A program made the position numbers and the translations under genes. Below are positions 1-7,839 of a DNA stretch of 64,000 nucleotides, in pieces (position 1 is the first letter of the stretch; each line of letters begins with the position of its first letter). The stretch covers positions 22,379 to 86,378 of IMG/VR virus record IMGVR_UViG_3300044701_003572; one strand, given 5' to 3'. The DNA is from a virus. A model generated the notes under the pieces. That model did not search any database. It saw only the letters and a program-made list of their open reading frames with translations, and was not told where the DNA came from.

Positions 1-253
1 CTACGGGGGGTTGAGCTATAGAAGCCGGAGTTCCATCTTTAGGAGGTCCTAATCTAGGATCTCTTTGTCCTTTGAATATATGCTCAGGACAGGTTCTCGT
101 TACATCACATAATGGAAGTTTGCACATATCTTTGTCCCAATTAGCTGGATCTTGACAAGGATAACGGAAACTATCTCCTCCGAAAATAGCTAGACCTAAA
201 GGTAGGGCAAGCAAAATAATTACCCATTTAAATAATTTTAAATCACTGTTCAT
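1..253 (-). CDS. Small membrane-anchored protein, partial at window edge
   Basis: This reading frame starts at an ATG at 253 and runs open through base 1, so only the first 84 codons are present. A good ribosome binding site (AAGGAG) sits about 6 bases upstream of the ATG. The N-terminus has a hydrophobic stretch (residues about 8-25) that could be a signal anchor. After it comes a soluble part with three cysteines (near 33, 44 and 49) and a fourth at about 55. I do not recognise the family. It lies downstream of the lysis genes on the same strand, so a role in lysis or the envelope is possible but not shown. Confidence 0.6.
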   Translation of the reverse strand, partial: MNSDLKLFKWVIILLALPLGLAIFGGDSFRYPCQDPANWDKDMCKLPLCDVTRTCPEHIFKGQRDPRLGPPKDGTPASIAQPPV

Positions 254-287
254 ACCGCTCCTTTTGCTCTAACATAAAATACAATGT

Positions 288-293
288 TATTTA
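288..293 (-). promoter_or_regulatory. Late-promoter-like TAAATA element
   Basis: On the minus strand the sequence reads GGGTAAATAACATT, which matches the core of the T4-type late promoter (consensus TATAAATA). It lies 35 bases upstream of the ATG at 253, leaving room for a short leader with its Shine-Dalgarno site. Confidence 0.45.
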
Positions 294-333
294 CCCAAAA
301 AAGTTGTAAAGTGCTGCCTTGAATAAACTGCTA

Positions 334-699
334 TTATAATTCAGGCTCAGCTGGTTGGGGTACACGTTTTGGACCAGGAGCCGGGGAAATTCTGCCGACC
401 ACTGAGCTCTGCCCTTTGCTCATCCAGGCAGTTACTCCCATATAGGCACCTACTACTCCGGCCTGTGCAATATAAAACAGTCCTAGTAAATCTGCCAACG
501 CTTCGACCCTACTGTCGGATACAACAGGACTGAATAGTAAGACAGTAAACACGATCATGGAAATAATAGCTACCCAAGCCATTCTGCGCTGGCTGTCTGC
601 TTTTTCTTCTCTAAGTTCTAATTCTAACAGTTGAGTACTGTTTTCTATATCACGTCGACCTATCTTACCGTCGTTGTCTAGATCTGCAACTGAAACCAT
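334..699 (-). CDS. Small membrane protein with EF-hand-like loop (holin candidate)
   Basis: A 121-aa protein. Residues 7-18 (DLDNDGKIGRRD) look like an EF-hand/dockerin calcium-binding loop with acidic residues at the expected spacing. Two hydrophobic segments follow, at about 41-60 and 70-93, and the C-terminus is Pro-rich. It is the gene just downstream of the endolysin-spanin set, separated from the o-spanin by one base. A short protein with two membrane segments at this place could be the holin, which the cassette otherwise lacks. That is position-based inference only, since holins share no diagnostic motif. Small phage EF-hand membrane proteins of unknown function are an equally good alternative. 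Confidence 0.6.
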   Translation of the reverse strand: MVSVADLDNDGKIGRRDIENSTQLLELELREEKADSQRRMAWVAIISMIVFTVLLFSPVVSDSRVEALADLLGLFYIAQAGVVGAYMGVTAWMSKGQSSVVGRISPAPGPKRVPQPAEPEL

Positions 700-700
700 A

Positions 701-973
701 TTATTTCACTTCGTCGAAAATTTTCTTCTGCGCATTATACCATTCGACCCAGCCGTCGACTTTAATCTTACATTCGTGATATTGTGCGTAATTATCAGCT
801 ACTACACCTATGACCTTTGATAGTTGTTCTGTACCAGGCTCTACGGTTTTCAGTGCAGGACAGGCTTTCATTAATTCTTCTGGAACACCTGGAAAGTTTC
901 TTTTTACTGGTGCAGTAGTTCCTAGACAACCTGCTAATAAAAATACTGGAAGAATTAAAATTAGTTTTTTCAT
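701..973 (-). CDS. Outer-membrane lipoprotein, Rz1-like o-spanin
   Basis: A 90-aa protein with a lipoprotein signal: a charged start (MKK), a hydrophobic core, and the lipobox LAGC with the lipidated cysteine at residue 16. The mature part is soluble and has two further cysteines. It overlaps the 3' end of the upstream i-spanin candidate by four bases. A short lipoprotein next to a single-membrane-span coiled-coil protein, both beside an endolysin, is the usual arrangement of two-component spanins, which fuse inner and outer membranes in the last step of lysis. Assignment rests on architecture and context. Confidence 0.72.
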   Translation of the reverse strand: MKKLILILPVFLLAGCLGTTAPVKRNFPGVPEELMKACPALKTVEPGTEQLSKVIGVVADNYAQYHECKIKVDGWVEWYNAQKKIFDEVK

Positions 974-1437
974 TTCTTTTCTTCCTTTAACTGTCCGGTA
1001 GCTGCCATATTAAGTATGTCGATAGCTTCAGGTGCAACCTTGCATTGTGCATCGATTATCTTTTCTTTTTCAACAATTATATTTCTAACAACTTCTTGTA
1101 CTACTTTAACTTCTTTGATTTTTTCTACAATCTTAGTGCGTATCTCGATATTCTTTTCTTTGGCTTTCTGTTCTGAGATCGCTACCTTTTCTTCTAGTTC
1201 ACGAACACGTTCACGCCAATCCATTTCAGTTCCATAGCTGCCAAATACATAGGCACCTACAGTTAATAGTAGGACACCCAAGATTTCTGCAGGAAATTTA
1301 TATTGGCTTAAAAGAGGTAGCCATTGAATAACTTTGCTAAGAATATATAATGCTACCCCTAGACCAACCAGTGCATAGCTTACCCAGACAAAAAACGTAT
1401 CCGGTATAAAACTTAGCATCCAGCCAGTTAACCACAT
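970..1437 (-). CDS. Inner-membrane spanin (Rz-like i-spanin)
   Basis: A 155-aa protein with hydrophobic segments near residues 15-35 and 50-68, followed by a long charged heptad-rich region (about 72-130) rich in Glu, Lys, Ile and Val that should form a coiled coil. This matches i-spanins, which are anchored in the inner membrane and reach into the periplasm to meet the lipoprotein partner encoded by the next gene. Two membrane segments rather than one is slightly unusual. The gene lies two bases downstream of the endolysin and overlaps the o-spanin start (ATGA-type overlap), so the three are probably translated together. Confidence 0.7.
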   Translation of the reverse strand: MWLTGWMLSFIPDTFFVWVSYALVGLGVALYILSKVIQWLPLLSQYKFPAEILGVLLLTVGAYVFGSYGTEMDWRERVRELEEKVAISEQKAKEKNIEIRTKIVEKIKEVKVVQEVVRNIIVEKEKIIDAQCKVAPEAIDILNMAATGQLKEEKK

Positions 1438-1439
1438 TT

Positions 1440-2069
1440 TTAGTGTGCTCCAAAAATATGTAAAGCGTGTTGATAGTGTTTCTGGCGATCCTCTAGACCG
1501 ATAGTACCACCATTGATACGCTTGGTCAGTGTGAGTATGTCACCTGCGTCCGCCCACTTATTTAGATTATTTTGTTCCCAGAAGAAACAGGCTGACTGCA
1601 CAGCACCTTCGAAGGTCTGTAGATACTCGCTGGCTTCTTCTACAGGAATATCTAAACTTGCTGCGAAGAATGTATAATTGTCTTTACCAGTCAACTGGAT
1701 CAATCCTCTACCACAGTAGCGCCATCCGTCTCCAGATGATTCATCACCGTTGCCCATACGACTAGCATAAACTCTGTTAGCGATCTTTTCTGGCTTGTTA
1801 GCGTAGGCCGCTGCTGTTGCATCGTCTGGAAAATACTTAGGAAACACTTTGCGTAAACTTGCTGCTTTGTAATTTAGATTTTCTTTTAGGAAAATAAAAC
1901 CACCTGATTCGTGAGCGCATTGTGCTAAAAATGCTGCAACTCTCTGTGGAGTGTTTATTTCGTATTCCGGAAGAATTTCAGATATGGCTTTGTACCAGTT
2001 ATCCAAATATGGATTTTTCGGAATCATTTCTTTAAGTTGATCTTTGGTAAAGTTGAATGTAAAACTCAT
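1440..2069 (-). CDS. Endolysin, GH19 chitinase-like glycosidase
   Basis: A 209-aa protein with the hallmark GH19-type motif AHESGGF, whose glutamate (residue 54) would be the general acid. Further downstream is the GRGLIQLTGKDNY segment typical of phage and bacterial GH19 lysozyme-like enzymes. It probably cleaves the glycan strands of host peptidoglycan at lysis. There is no signal peptide, so it should need a holin to reach the periplasm. It is the first gene of the lysis cassette and its ATG overlaps the stop of the upstream gene by one base. Length is normal for a phage GH19 endolysin. Confidence 0.9.
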   Translation of the reverse strand: MSFTFNFTKDQLKEMIPKNPYLDNWYKAISEILPEYEINTPQRVAAFLAQCAHESGGFIFLKENLNYKAASLRKVFPKYFPDDATAAAYANKPEKIANRVYASRMGNGDESSGDGWRYCGRGLIQLTGKDNYTFFAASLDIPVEEASEYLQTFEGAVQSACFFWEQNNLNKWADAGDILTLTKRINGGTIGLEDRQKHYQHALHIFGAH

Positions 2070-2815
2070 TAGTCTATCCTTTGTAGTAACATGGCTCGCC
2101 CCTTGTTATCGAACAAGAAGTTCTCGCCAATTTTAGTAATGTTATAATCCCCTAATACTTTAGTTAACCAAAAAACTTCACTGGTTGATGTTTGATCTAC
2201 TGTAGTTGTATCTTCGGTATTTTCTAAAATGTGTTGAGTATTGTCTTCGCCTATTATTTTTAATCTAACAAATTTATTGAAAGGTTTTTTAATTGTGATA
2301 ACATCGTTTTCTAAAACTAAATCATCCATTAAGGTTTTGTTGAAGAATTTTTTAATACTTTCAGTTTTGGTTTTATTCATAAATCCTTCGTAGGCCATTG
2401 GAGTTTCCGGAACGATTCTTCTCAACATTTCCTGATTAGCCTCGTGTACAGCAGAATCTTTATGATATTTAAATTTCCACTGATCATTGCCGGTAAGTTT
2501 ATTGATACCGTAGGTTAGTTCTTTAATGTTTTCTGATAACTTTTCGTTTCGTGAAAGTTCTATAAAAACAAAATATTCTCCCTGATCGTTTTCACCAGAG
2601 CTAACATCTGCATCTAAAACAAAAGAGTAACCTTTTTCAACGAATTCCATTAGGTCTTTTGCCGGAGCTCTGTCTTTAACCTTAAAAGAAAGAACGCAAA
2701 CATCTCGATCCTCTCCCATTTTTGATCTGTAGGTATCTATATCAAAAATAGGATGAACTAGATTAAGTAGATCATCTGATCTTAATCCTTCATTAAGCTG
2801 CTGGTTGTTCTGCAT
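2069..2815 (-). CDS. Conserved phage protein of unknown function
   Basis: A 248-aa protein when started at the ATG at 2815. I prefer that start because AGGA lies about nine bases before it, whereas an in-frame start 17 codons upstream has no such site and would overlap the previous gene by more than 70 bases. No motif of known function is visible. The protein is acidic with alternating charged and hydrophobic segments and no membrane span. It overlaps the upstream gene by 23 bases and abuts the endolysin. From memory, this pair of genes is conserved in marine T4-like phages as hypothetical proteins; I cannot assign a role. Confidence 0.7.
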   Translation of the reverse strand: MQNNQQLNEGLRSDDLLNLVHPIFDIDTYRSKMGEDRDVCVLSFKVKDRAPAKDLMEFVEKGYSFVLDADVSSGENDQGEYFVFIELSRNEKLSENIKELTYGINKLTGNDQWKFKYHKDSAVHEANQEMLRRIVPETPMAYEGFMNKTKTESIKKFFNKTLMDDLVLENDVITIKKPFNKFVRLKIIGEDNTQHILENTEDTTTVDQTSTSEVFWLTKVLGDYNITKIGENFLFDNKGRAMLLQRID

Positions 2816-3326
2816 TAGCTTGATCCTGTACTTGTGTTTCTGATGCGTCAACATTAGTGTTAACAACGCCGAACTGATTTATGATATCTTCTACTTTATT
2901 TTTGTCTAAATTCTTATAACCACGATTAATGTCCTGCATTAATTTTTTAGGCATCAAAATTTTAACTAACCAGATATCTTCGATATCGATTTTACCTTTG
3001 CGTGTTCCTGGTCTTATATCATCAGGAGTTTTAATTTTTCTTACTTTTTTTAGGGTCGATTCTGCAAATTTAACTTTGCACCCGTAATCTAATAATCTCA
3101 TTCCGCCTCTAGGCTCGGGCATACGATCTTTTGGCCACATAAAGGTACACTCTACAAAATACCTGTGTTCCTTAGGACCCGCCACTAATTGCCCGTCTAA
3201 CCAATTATCATAGACATAGGTATCTAGCTCGTCTATAACACGTTCAAAATCTTTAAGTAAATTTAAGCTATTATTAGAACCGTAGATTTGTTCTATATTG
3301 CTTATGATATCTTTTATATCTGCCAT
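2793..3326 (-). CDS. Conserved phage protein of unknown function
   Basis: A 177-aa soluble protein preceded by a clear GGGAG ribosome binding site. The N-terminal third looks helical; the middle contains a conserved-looking RPGTRKGK stretch; the C-terminal 20 residues are Gln/Ala/Asp-rich and probably disordered. No enzyme motif is seen. It is the first gene of the leftward run that leads into the lysis genes and has a TAAATA late-type element 15 bases upstream, so it is probably expressed late, which fits a structural or assembly role but does not prove it. Confidence 0.7.
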   Translation of the reverse strand: MADIKDIISNIEQIYGSNNSLNLLKDFERVIDELDTYVYDNWLDGQLVAGPKEHRYFVECTFMWPKDRMPEPRGGMRLLDYGCKVKFAESTLKKVRKIKTPDDIRPGTRKGKIDIEDIWLVKILMPKKLMQDINRGYKNLDKNKVEDIINQFGVVNTNVDASETQVQDQANAEQPAA

Positions 3327-3341
3327 GGAGTTCTCCCAATG

Positions 3342-3349
3342 TATTTATT
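3342..3349 (-). promoter_or_regulatory. Late-promoter-like AATAAATA element
   Basis: The minus strand reads GGAATAAATACATT, seven of eight bases of the T4 late consensus TATAAATA, 15 bases before the ATG at 3326. It would drive the leftward lysis transcription unit. Confidence 0.5.
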
Positions 3350-3394
3350 CCGCCTAAAACTTAAACATAACTTATAATAAAATAGGCTTCCGGT

Positions 3395-3400
3395 TAAATA
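3395..3400 (+). promoter_or_regulatory. Late-promoter-like TAAATA element upstream of phoH
   Basis: The plus strand reads GGTTAAATACG, about 72 bases upstream of the phoH start. A second possible element, TATAAT at 3373-3378, has no recognisable -35 box at 17 bases. Either could start a transcript whose leader contains the stem-loop at 3406-3449. Confidence 0.4.
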
Positions 3401-3405
3401 CGTTT

Positions 3406-3449
3406 GTGTTCGGCTACGGACACTACGGTTTGAGGTCCGTGCCTAACAC
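3406..3449 (+). promoter_or_regulatory. Stem-loop in the phoH leader
   Basis: Arms 3406-3421 and 3435-3449 can pair over 14 base pairs: a 6-bp stem (ACGGAC/GTCCGT), then GGC/GCC after a one-base bulge, then GTGTT/AACAC after one mismatch, closing a 13-base loop. The hairpin ends eight bases before a strong AAAGGAGGG ribosome binding site. It is one of very few non-coding structured elements in the window and could control phoH translation or mRNA stability. No known riboswitch class is recognised. Confidence 0.5.
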
Positions 3450-3472
3450 GTTTAAAGGAGGGCTAACCTTAT

Positions 3473-4207
3473 ATGAAGCGTAAAAGAGCAGCAGTACTGA
3501 AAGCTACTAATTATCAAGAAGAGTCTAATGTAATAAAGCTAGTTGATAAAAATTATCAAAAGCGCCCGAAAGTCCAGTTATACCCAAAAAATCTTAATCA
3601 AGAAAACTACCTGTTAAAACTTAACAATGAGCAAAAAATGATAATTTTTGCCATAGGTCCAGCAGGCACGGGTAAAACTATGTTAGCTGTACAGTGGGCG
3701 ATAGACCAGTTGAAATACGGGTCAACTACGAAAATTGTTATTACTAGACCAGCTGTTTCAGTAGATGAACAACACGGATTTTTACCGGGAGACCTACAGC
3801 AAAAAATGGAACCTTGGACTAAACCGATAATGGATGTTTTCGCCGAGAACTACAATGCTAGAGAAATTACTAACATGATAACCGAGGGGGTGATTGAAAC
3901 CAGTCCTTTAGCATATATGAGAGGCCGAACATTTAAAAATGCTGTAATCATCGCAGATGAGATGCAGAATGCTACACCTAGTCAAATGAAGATGCTGCTT
4001 ACTAGGTTAGGTCAGGGTTCTAAGATGATTGTTACTGGAGATTTGCAACAGGCAGACCGTCCTTCAAACAACGGACTGCTCGAGTTCCTTGGGTTGTATA
4101 ACAACTTTGCAAATCACAGATATGTAGATATCTGTCACTTCACAGTAGGTGACGTTGAACGCCACGAGGCGGTTAAGGAGATACTAGCAATATACGGAGA
4201 TGATTAA
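3473..4207 (+). CDS. phoH: PhoH-like P-loop ATPase
   Basis: A 244-aa protein with the Walker A motif GPAGTGKT at about residues 63-70, a Walker B segment (VIIADEMQNA) at about 159-168, and the downstream TGD motif typical of PhoH proteins. PhoH family members are cytoplasmic ATPases, often linked to RNA metabolism and phosphate stress, and are among the commonest auxiliary genes of marine phages; their phage function is not settled. It is one of only three rightward genes in the first 37 kb, has its own leader with a hairpin, and its end overlaps the convergent gene by four bases. Confidence 0.93.
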   Translation: MKRKRAAVLKATNYQEESNVIKLVDKNYQKRPKVQLYPKNLNQENYLLKLNNEQKMIIFAIGPAGTGKTMLAVQWAIDQLKYGSTTKIVITRPAVSVDEQHGFLPGDLQQKMEPWTKPIMDVFAENYNAREITNMITEGVIETSPLAYMRGRTFKNAVIIADEMQNATPSQMKMLLTRLGQGSKMIVTGDLQQADRPSNNGLLEFLGLYNNFANHRYVDICHFTVGDVERHEAVKEILAIYGDD

Positions 4208-4446
4208 TCTTTAGGAAGATAGGGGGTCAATTGATCCCCTAACAATCTTTTATAGAATTCTAACATATCATCGAAGCCAGCCTGAGGATTGATAGAATTC
4301 ATAATACACTTCTTCTCTTTAAAATCTAAAATGACTTTAGAAGTTTGGTAGTGCCGAGTTTTTAGACTATTTTTAAAATCGGTAATTTCGTCCCATTTGC
4401 CGTTGGGTTTCTGGATGTACGAAACTAACATATATCTATATTTCAT
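4204..4446 (-). CDS. Small conserved phage protein of unknown function
   Basis: An 80-aa soluble protein with mixed alpha/beta character and no recognisable motif. It overlaps the ferredoxin gene upstream by four bases (ATGA type), so it is probably translationally coupled to it, and its 3' end overlaps the convergent phoH by four bases. Whether it works with the ferredoxin is unknown. Confidence 0.6.
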   Translation of the reverse strand: MKYRYMLVSYIQKPNGKWDEITDFKNSLKTRHYQTSKVILDFKEKKCIMNSINPQAGFDDMLEFYKRLLGDQLTPYLPKD

Positions 4447-4766
4447 TCTTCCAACAATGGTAACTTATTAGGTTTACCATCCCATTCTTCAGAATCCGGT
4501 AACGACGATTTCTTTTTAGTGATATTCGGCCATTTAGAGCTTAGTCTACGATTTAAATCTGTCCAAAATACTATATCAATGTCTTTATCGTTGTCTGGAA
4601 CGATAGCATCAACAGGACACTCAGGAACACACACCGCACAATCAATACATTCGTCTGGATTGATTGCTAAAAAATTTGGACCTTCGTAAAAACAATCAAC
4701 TGGACATACTTCTACACAATCAGTATGTTTGCATTTAATACAGTTTTCTGTAACCAAATAACTCAT
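4443..4766 (-). CDS. fdxA: 7Fe-8S type ferredoxin (FdxA-like)
   Basis: A 107-aa protein with two clusters of ligands: an N-terminal segment with cysteines spaced for a [3Fe-4S]-type site ([14 protein letters not shown]) and a second segment [12 protein letters not shown] for a [4Fe-4S] site. This is the pattern of FdxA/7Fe ferredoxins, which carry single electrons at low potential in the cytoplasm. The C-terminal extension is also typical of FdxA. It is directly downstream of the clamp loader gene with a one-base overlap, which is odd company for a redox protein. A role as electron donor to the many radical-SAM enzymes encoded further right is attractive but inferred. Confidence 0.9.
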   Translation of the reverse strand: MSYLVTENCIKCKHTDCVEVCPVDCFYEGPNFLAINPDECIDCAVCVPECPVDAIVPDNDKDIDIVFWTDLNRRLSSKWPNITKKKSSLPDSEEWDGKPNKLPLLEE

Positions 4767-5683
4767 TATACTATCCTTGCAAGTTTGACTAAAGTAGCAG
4801 ATAAATTTATTTCTGGATCAACTATCAAAGTATGATCCACTAATCCTTGTTTGATAATCAAAATAGCTTTGTCCTGATTGTCTTCTGAACCAAAAATATC
4901 TAAATTGTTATATAACCAAACAAATACTTCTTCCATTTCCTCTGCTCGAAGTTTTCCGCAGAGCATTTTTCGAGCCTCGTTGATTTTTCCTTCTTTGAAC
5001 AATTTTACCATGTCAAATTTCCAATCGGCTTCACCTGCATCTCCCTTATTAGGAGCTGCCAATTTATTATCTTGAACATTTTGTTGGATCAGATTAATAC
5101 ATTTGCGAAGATCAGGATAAGTTACTTTGACATAATTATCTAGAGTTTCAAGATCGAACTCCACAGCCTCTTCAACAAGAACAGTAGCAACACGAGCGGT
5201 AAACTCAGTAAGATCCGTTCGCTCAACGTGAAATCCTTGACATCGTGAGTGTATAGCAGGGATAATACGATTAGGGTAGTTACAGGTGAGGATGAAACGA
5301 GAAGTTGCATGGTACTCCTCCATGACCCCACGTAACGCTGCCTGAGCGTTCGGACTAAGATAATCAGCTTCATCTAATAGCACCACCTTGAATGGTCCAA
5401 ATGGAATCATCTGGACAAAATTTGTAATTTTATCACGCACATCATCTACCGAATTGGTACGACTTGCGTTAATTTCTAATACATCATAATCTTCAATTCC
5501 TAACTCTTGGATAAGAATCTTAGCAAGAGTAGTCTTACCTATGCCAGCTGTTCCGCTTAGTAATAGATGCGGAATGCTTTTGTCTTTGATCCAGGTTGCG
5601 ATCTGTTTACGCTGATGGTCATCTCTAAAGACATAACCATCAATTGTTTTCGGACGATACTTCTCTACCCATAGTTCTTTCAT
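4766..5683 (-). CDS. 44: Sliding-clamp loader subunit, T4 gp44-like
   Basis: An AAA+ ATPase of 305 aa from the ATG at 5683, chosen because GAGG lies eight bases upstream and the protein then begins with the usual [11 protein letters not shown]. It shows Walker A (GTAGIGKTT), Walker B ([11 protein letters not shown]) and the SRC box that supplies the arginine finger. In T4 the gp44 tetramer with gp62 loads the gp45 clamp onto DNA for replication and late transcription. No gp62 or gp45 gene is recognised in this window. Length and motif order are normal for the family. Confidence 0.93.
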   Translation of the reverse strand: MKELWVEKYRPKTIDGYVFRDDHQRKQIATWIKDKSIPHLLLSGTAGIGKTTLAKILIQELGIEDYDVLEINASRTNSVDDVRDKITNFVQMIPFGPFKVVLLDEADYLSPNAQAALRGVMEEYHATSRFILTCNYPNRIIPAIHSRCQGFHVERTDLTEFTARVATVLVEEAVEFDLETLDNYVKVTYPDLRKCINLIQQNVQDNKLAAPNKGDAGEADWKFDMVKLFKEGKINEARKMLCGKLRAEEMEEVFVWLYNNLDIFGSEDNQDKAILIIKQGLVDHTLIVDPEINLSATLVKLARIV

Positions 5684-5765
5684 TTTTTTCCTCTGTGTCT
5701 TTAGCCCAGTCGCCTTCAATTATATAGCAAGGTTCGGGCGGTTCGTGATATTCATCATCGTTCAT
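5640..5765 (-). CDS. Tiny overlapping protein upstream of clamp loader
   Basis: A 41-codon frame starting at an ATG at 5765 with GAGGA about six bases upstream. It is acidic (starts MNDDEYHEPPEPCY) with no recognised motif. Its last 44 bases overlap the start of gp44 in another frame, and its own start overlaps the stop of the preceding small gene by four bases (ATGA). The chain of overlaps and the good ribosome site argue that it is translated, perhaps to couple the genes, but no function is suggested. Confidence 0.5.
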   Translation of the reverse strand: MNDDEYHEPPEPCYIIEGDWAKDTEEKNERTMGREVSSENN

Positions 5766-5929
5766 ACCAATTCCTCAGCGATACCTAGAACTTCGGCTAA
5801 TACAATACATAAACCAGCTAACCAAAAGTTTCCAGCCATTAATACACCACCGGCAAATATTCTGATTCCACTTTTTGCAAGACTCACATAAAAGTGTCCT
5901 TTGCTGGTATCTTTAGGCTGTATGTTCAT
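5762..5929 (-). CDS. Small single-span membrane protein
   Basis: A 55-aa frame from the ATG at 5929 to a TGA at 5762, with four-base overlaps to both neighbours. Residues about 25-50 are hydrophobic (GGVLMAGNFWLAGLCIVLAE) and probably span the membrane. No family recognised. It belongs to a run of three very small genes between the cytidylyltransferase and gp44, two of them membrane proteins. Confidence 0.55.
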   Translation of the reverse strand: MNIQPKDTSKGHFYVSLAKSGIRIFAGGVLMAGNFWLAGLCIVLAEVLGIAEELV

Positions 5930-6120
5930 TTATGTTCTTTCTTTAGTTCTTGAGGTTCTGCAAATCTTACGTTCGGGTCTATTATTTTGTAGATTCCCAC
6001 AGGCTTCCAATATTTGTGTACAAGATTATTAATAATTAAAATAGCGATTACCCATACTATTGCGGCTAACATAGTTAAAATACTACTGGCTAAAAACATA
6101 GCCGCATGGTCCATATTCAT
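5926..6120 (-). CDS. Small membrane protein
   Basis: A 64-aa protein with one long hydrophobic segment at about residues 8-34 followed by a basic soluble tail. No family recognised. It overlaps the stop of the cytidylyltransferase gene by four bases and the next small membrane gene by four bases, so the three are likely co-translated. Confidence 0.6.
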   Translation of the reverse strand: MNMDHAAMFLASSILTMLAAIVWVIAILIINNLVHKYWKPVGIYKIIDPNVRFAEPQELKKEHK

Positions 6121-6551
6121 TGTTTTAATCCTTTTTCTACTTCTGCGGCTACTACACGATTCCGCAATTCTGTTGTTGAAAAACTGTGTTGGCGCCTGTT
6201 GAAATAAAATTCAATTCCTTTAGCAATACATTCGTACTTTCCAGTGAATTCTTTTTCTTGATATTCATCTCCTAATATTCTAACAGTAATAGGATAAGAA
6301 AGCAAGATGTCTACTAATTCTTTTTCAGTAGAATAGGGGATTACTTCGTCGATATACTTGCAGGCTTTAAGTTGTACGAATCTTTCAAATACACTTTGTA
6401 CAGGCTTGTTTTTTTCTGTCGGTCTATCTATAGTAGGATCTGTTTGTAAACCTACAATGAGATAGTCGCATTGTTTTTTGGCTTCTTCTAACATCAAAAG
6501 ATGTCCGGCATGAAACAGATCAAAGGTTGAGCAGGTAAATCCTATCTTCAT
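6117..6551 (-). CDS. Cytidylyltransferase (TagD / glycerol-3-phosphate type)
   Basis: A 144-aa nucleotidyltransferase when started at the ATG at 6551, which gives the normal family start MKIGFTCSTFDLFHAGH. It contains the HxGH nucleotide-binding motif (HAGH, about residues 14-17) and a C-terminal FSTTELRNRV block equivalent to the ISTT signature. Such enzymes transfer CMP to glycerol-3-phosphate, ethanolamine phosphate or sugar phosphates to make activated precursors for lipids or surface polymers. The exact substrate cannot be read. The start overlaps the end of the MazG-like gene by four bases. Confidence 0.85.
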   Translation of the reverse strand: MKIGFTCSTFDLFHAGHLLMLEEAKKQCDYLIVGLQTDPTIDRPTEKNKPVQSVFERFVQLKACKYIDEVIPYSTEKELVDILLSYPITVRILGDEYQEKEFTGKYECIAKGIEFYFNRRQHSFSTTELRNRVVAAEVEKGLKQ

Positions 6552-6958
6552 AGGATATCCATTTCCGGCGAGATCCATCCATTACCGTTATCTTTAGAAA
6601 CAAAAGGTTTTAAGTTAGGAGGTTCCCAGCCCAATGGTTTGAGAACTTTACCATCTTCACGTTTACGAACTTTGCCTGTTTCTTTGTCAATCTTGGCAAA
6701 GTTAGTACGCATTACTTCTTTCCAGGCGCCTTCAGCGTCTGCACCCATAGAATGAATAGTGCCGATGGTAACAACAAGAATATCTATTAGTGCATCTAAC
6801 GTTTCTACTTTGTCATTATTATCAACAGCTACGGCTAATTCTCTATGTTCTTCTTGAATGAGTTTAAGATACATATTGAATTGATCTTGATTGAATGTGT
6901 CGGTGCTTTGATCACAGGCTCTCATGAACTTTTCTTGATCTCTAAAAGCATTGGTCAT
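6548..6958 (-). CDS. MazG-like all-alpha NTP pyrophosphohydrolase
   Basis: A 136-aa protein. Residues about 28-90 carry the helical MazG/HisE-type pattern with paired acidic metal ligands (EEHRELAVAV and ETLDALIDILVV). This family hydrolyses (d)NTPs to the monophosphate and pyrophosphate. Phage MazG-like proteins have been proposed to alter host alarmone or nucleotide pools, though biochemical support is mixed. The C-terminal third carries KVRKREDGKVLKPLGWEPPNL, a feature often seen in MazG-related phage proteins. Confidence 0.8.
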   Translation of the reverse strand: MTNAFRDQEKFMRACDQSTDTFNQDQFNMYLKLIQEEHRELAVAVDNNDKVETLDALIDILVVTIGTIHSMGADAEGAWKEVMRTNFAKIDKETGKVRKREDGKVLKPLGWEPPNLKPFVSKDNGNGWISPEMDIL

Positions 6959-6967
6959 TTGATTTCC

Positions 6968-7207
6968 TTAGGACTTTAGAATGTTAATAATACGCTTCTT
7001 TTCTTGTTCTTGCAACCAGTCTTTTTCCAACTGGCCGAAATCAGGAGCATCGTTTATTGATTGGTCTATGATATTTTTAAGAATGTATAATTCTTTTTTG
7101 AATTCAAAAGAAGTGAAACCGTCGTTATATGCACTGTTACATTCTCTTGATAGGGAATGTATCTGGTTGACTATGTCAGCCAAATCCCAACTCTTTTTTA
7201 ATCCCAT
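6968..7207 (-). CDS. Small helical phage protein of unknown function
   Basis: A 79-aa, probably all-helical soluble protein with no recognised motif. It sits between the co-chaperonin and the MazG-like gene, overlapping the start region of neither by more than one base. No function is suggested. Confidence 0.55.
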   Translation of the reverse strand: MGLKKSWDLADIVNQIHSLSRECNSAYNDGFTSFEFKKELYILKNIIDQSINDAPDFGQLEKDWLQEQEKKRIINILKS

Positions 7208-7605
7208 TATTTTATAAAATCTTCTGGGCGTATAGTTGTACTGGATCCGTGACCAAATTCTTGTCCTATGTAGGCATCATTGGGTCTTTCGTCAGCAACG
7301 GCTAGAATACTAGAAACTTCTACCTTTTGAATCTCTTTCTCACTGTCACCGTCGTTGATTTTTATTTTTCTGGTCCAACGACCGTGTTCTATCAAGATCC
7401 ATTGACCTTCTTTGATATCTTCTTGCTTGGGACCTACTTTGTATACTTTACCCCATCTAGGTTTAACACCGTGAGCCTTACCGTCATCGCTTAGAATTAC
7501 GATACCACCCATAGTTGTTTGTTCTCCCAGATCCATATCTGTGATGATTACGTCATCGTGTAACGCACGAATTTTTATATGTTTTACATCGTAGGCAGTG
7601 ACCAT
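7207..7605 (-). CDS. Co-chaperonin, GroES / T4 gp31-like
   Basis: A 132-aa protein with the GroES fold signature: an N-terminal strand (KIRALHDDVIITDMD), a Gly/Thr-rich segment where the mobile loop lies (LGEQTTMGGIVILSDDG, about residues 27-43), then VKPRWGKVYKVGP. In T4, gp31 replaces GroES so that host GroEL can fold the major capsid protein. An insert around residues 80-95 (INDGDSEKEIQ) and a C-terminal extension distinguish it from cellular GroES, as expected for phage versions. Confidence 0.88.
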   Translation of the reverse strand: MVTAYDVKHIKIRALHDDVIITDMDLGEQTTMGGIVILSDDGKAHGVKPRWGKVYKVGPKQEDIKEGQWILIEHGRWTRKIKINDGDSEKEIQKVEVSSILAVADERPNDAYIGQEFGHGSSTTIRPEDFIK

Positions 7606-7607
7606 AA

Positions 7608-7838
7608 TTACCTCTTGTTACCTCGAGATCCCAATTCTTCTTTGATTGCTCTAGGATTATTTTTATAATAATCTTGTAGAATTTCTTCTCTAGTTTTAAC
7701 GACTTTACCACCGGTTCCGATGATATCCCCGCGAGCATTCATTTTAGCATTTCCTACAGCAGGTTCTTTTTCATTTTTAAGAGCTAGCTTTTCTAGATCA
7801 ACTTCTTTGCCTCGCATACTTGTGTATGATTTACCCAT
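7608..7838 (-). CDS. Small conserved phage protein of unknown function
   Basis: A 76-aa basic, polar protein, probably largely unstructured or helical, with the recognisable block VNARGD-like NARGDIIGTGGK in the middle. I recall similar proteins in marine T4-like phages without assigned function. It lies between the co-chaperonin and the DnaE-like gene with gaps of one to two bases, so it is part of the same transcript. Confidence 0.6.
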   Translation of the reverse strand: MGKSYTSMRGKEVDLEKLALKNEKEPAVGNAKMNARGDIIGTGGKVVKTREEILQDYYKNNPRAIKEELGSRGNKR

Positions 7839-7839
7839 T

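Noticed and set aside
3373-3378. Sigma70 promoter for phoH based on TATAAT
   Set aside because: The bases 17 upstream (CCGCCT) do not resemble a -35 box, so it is mentioned only as a possibility.
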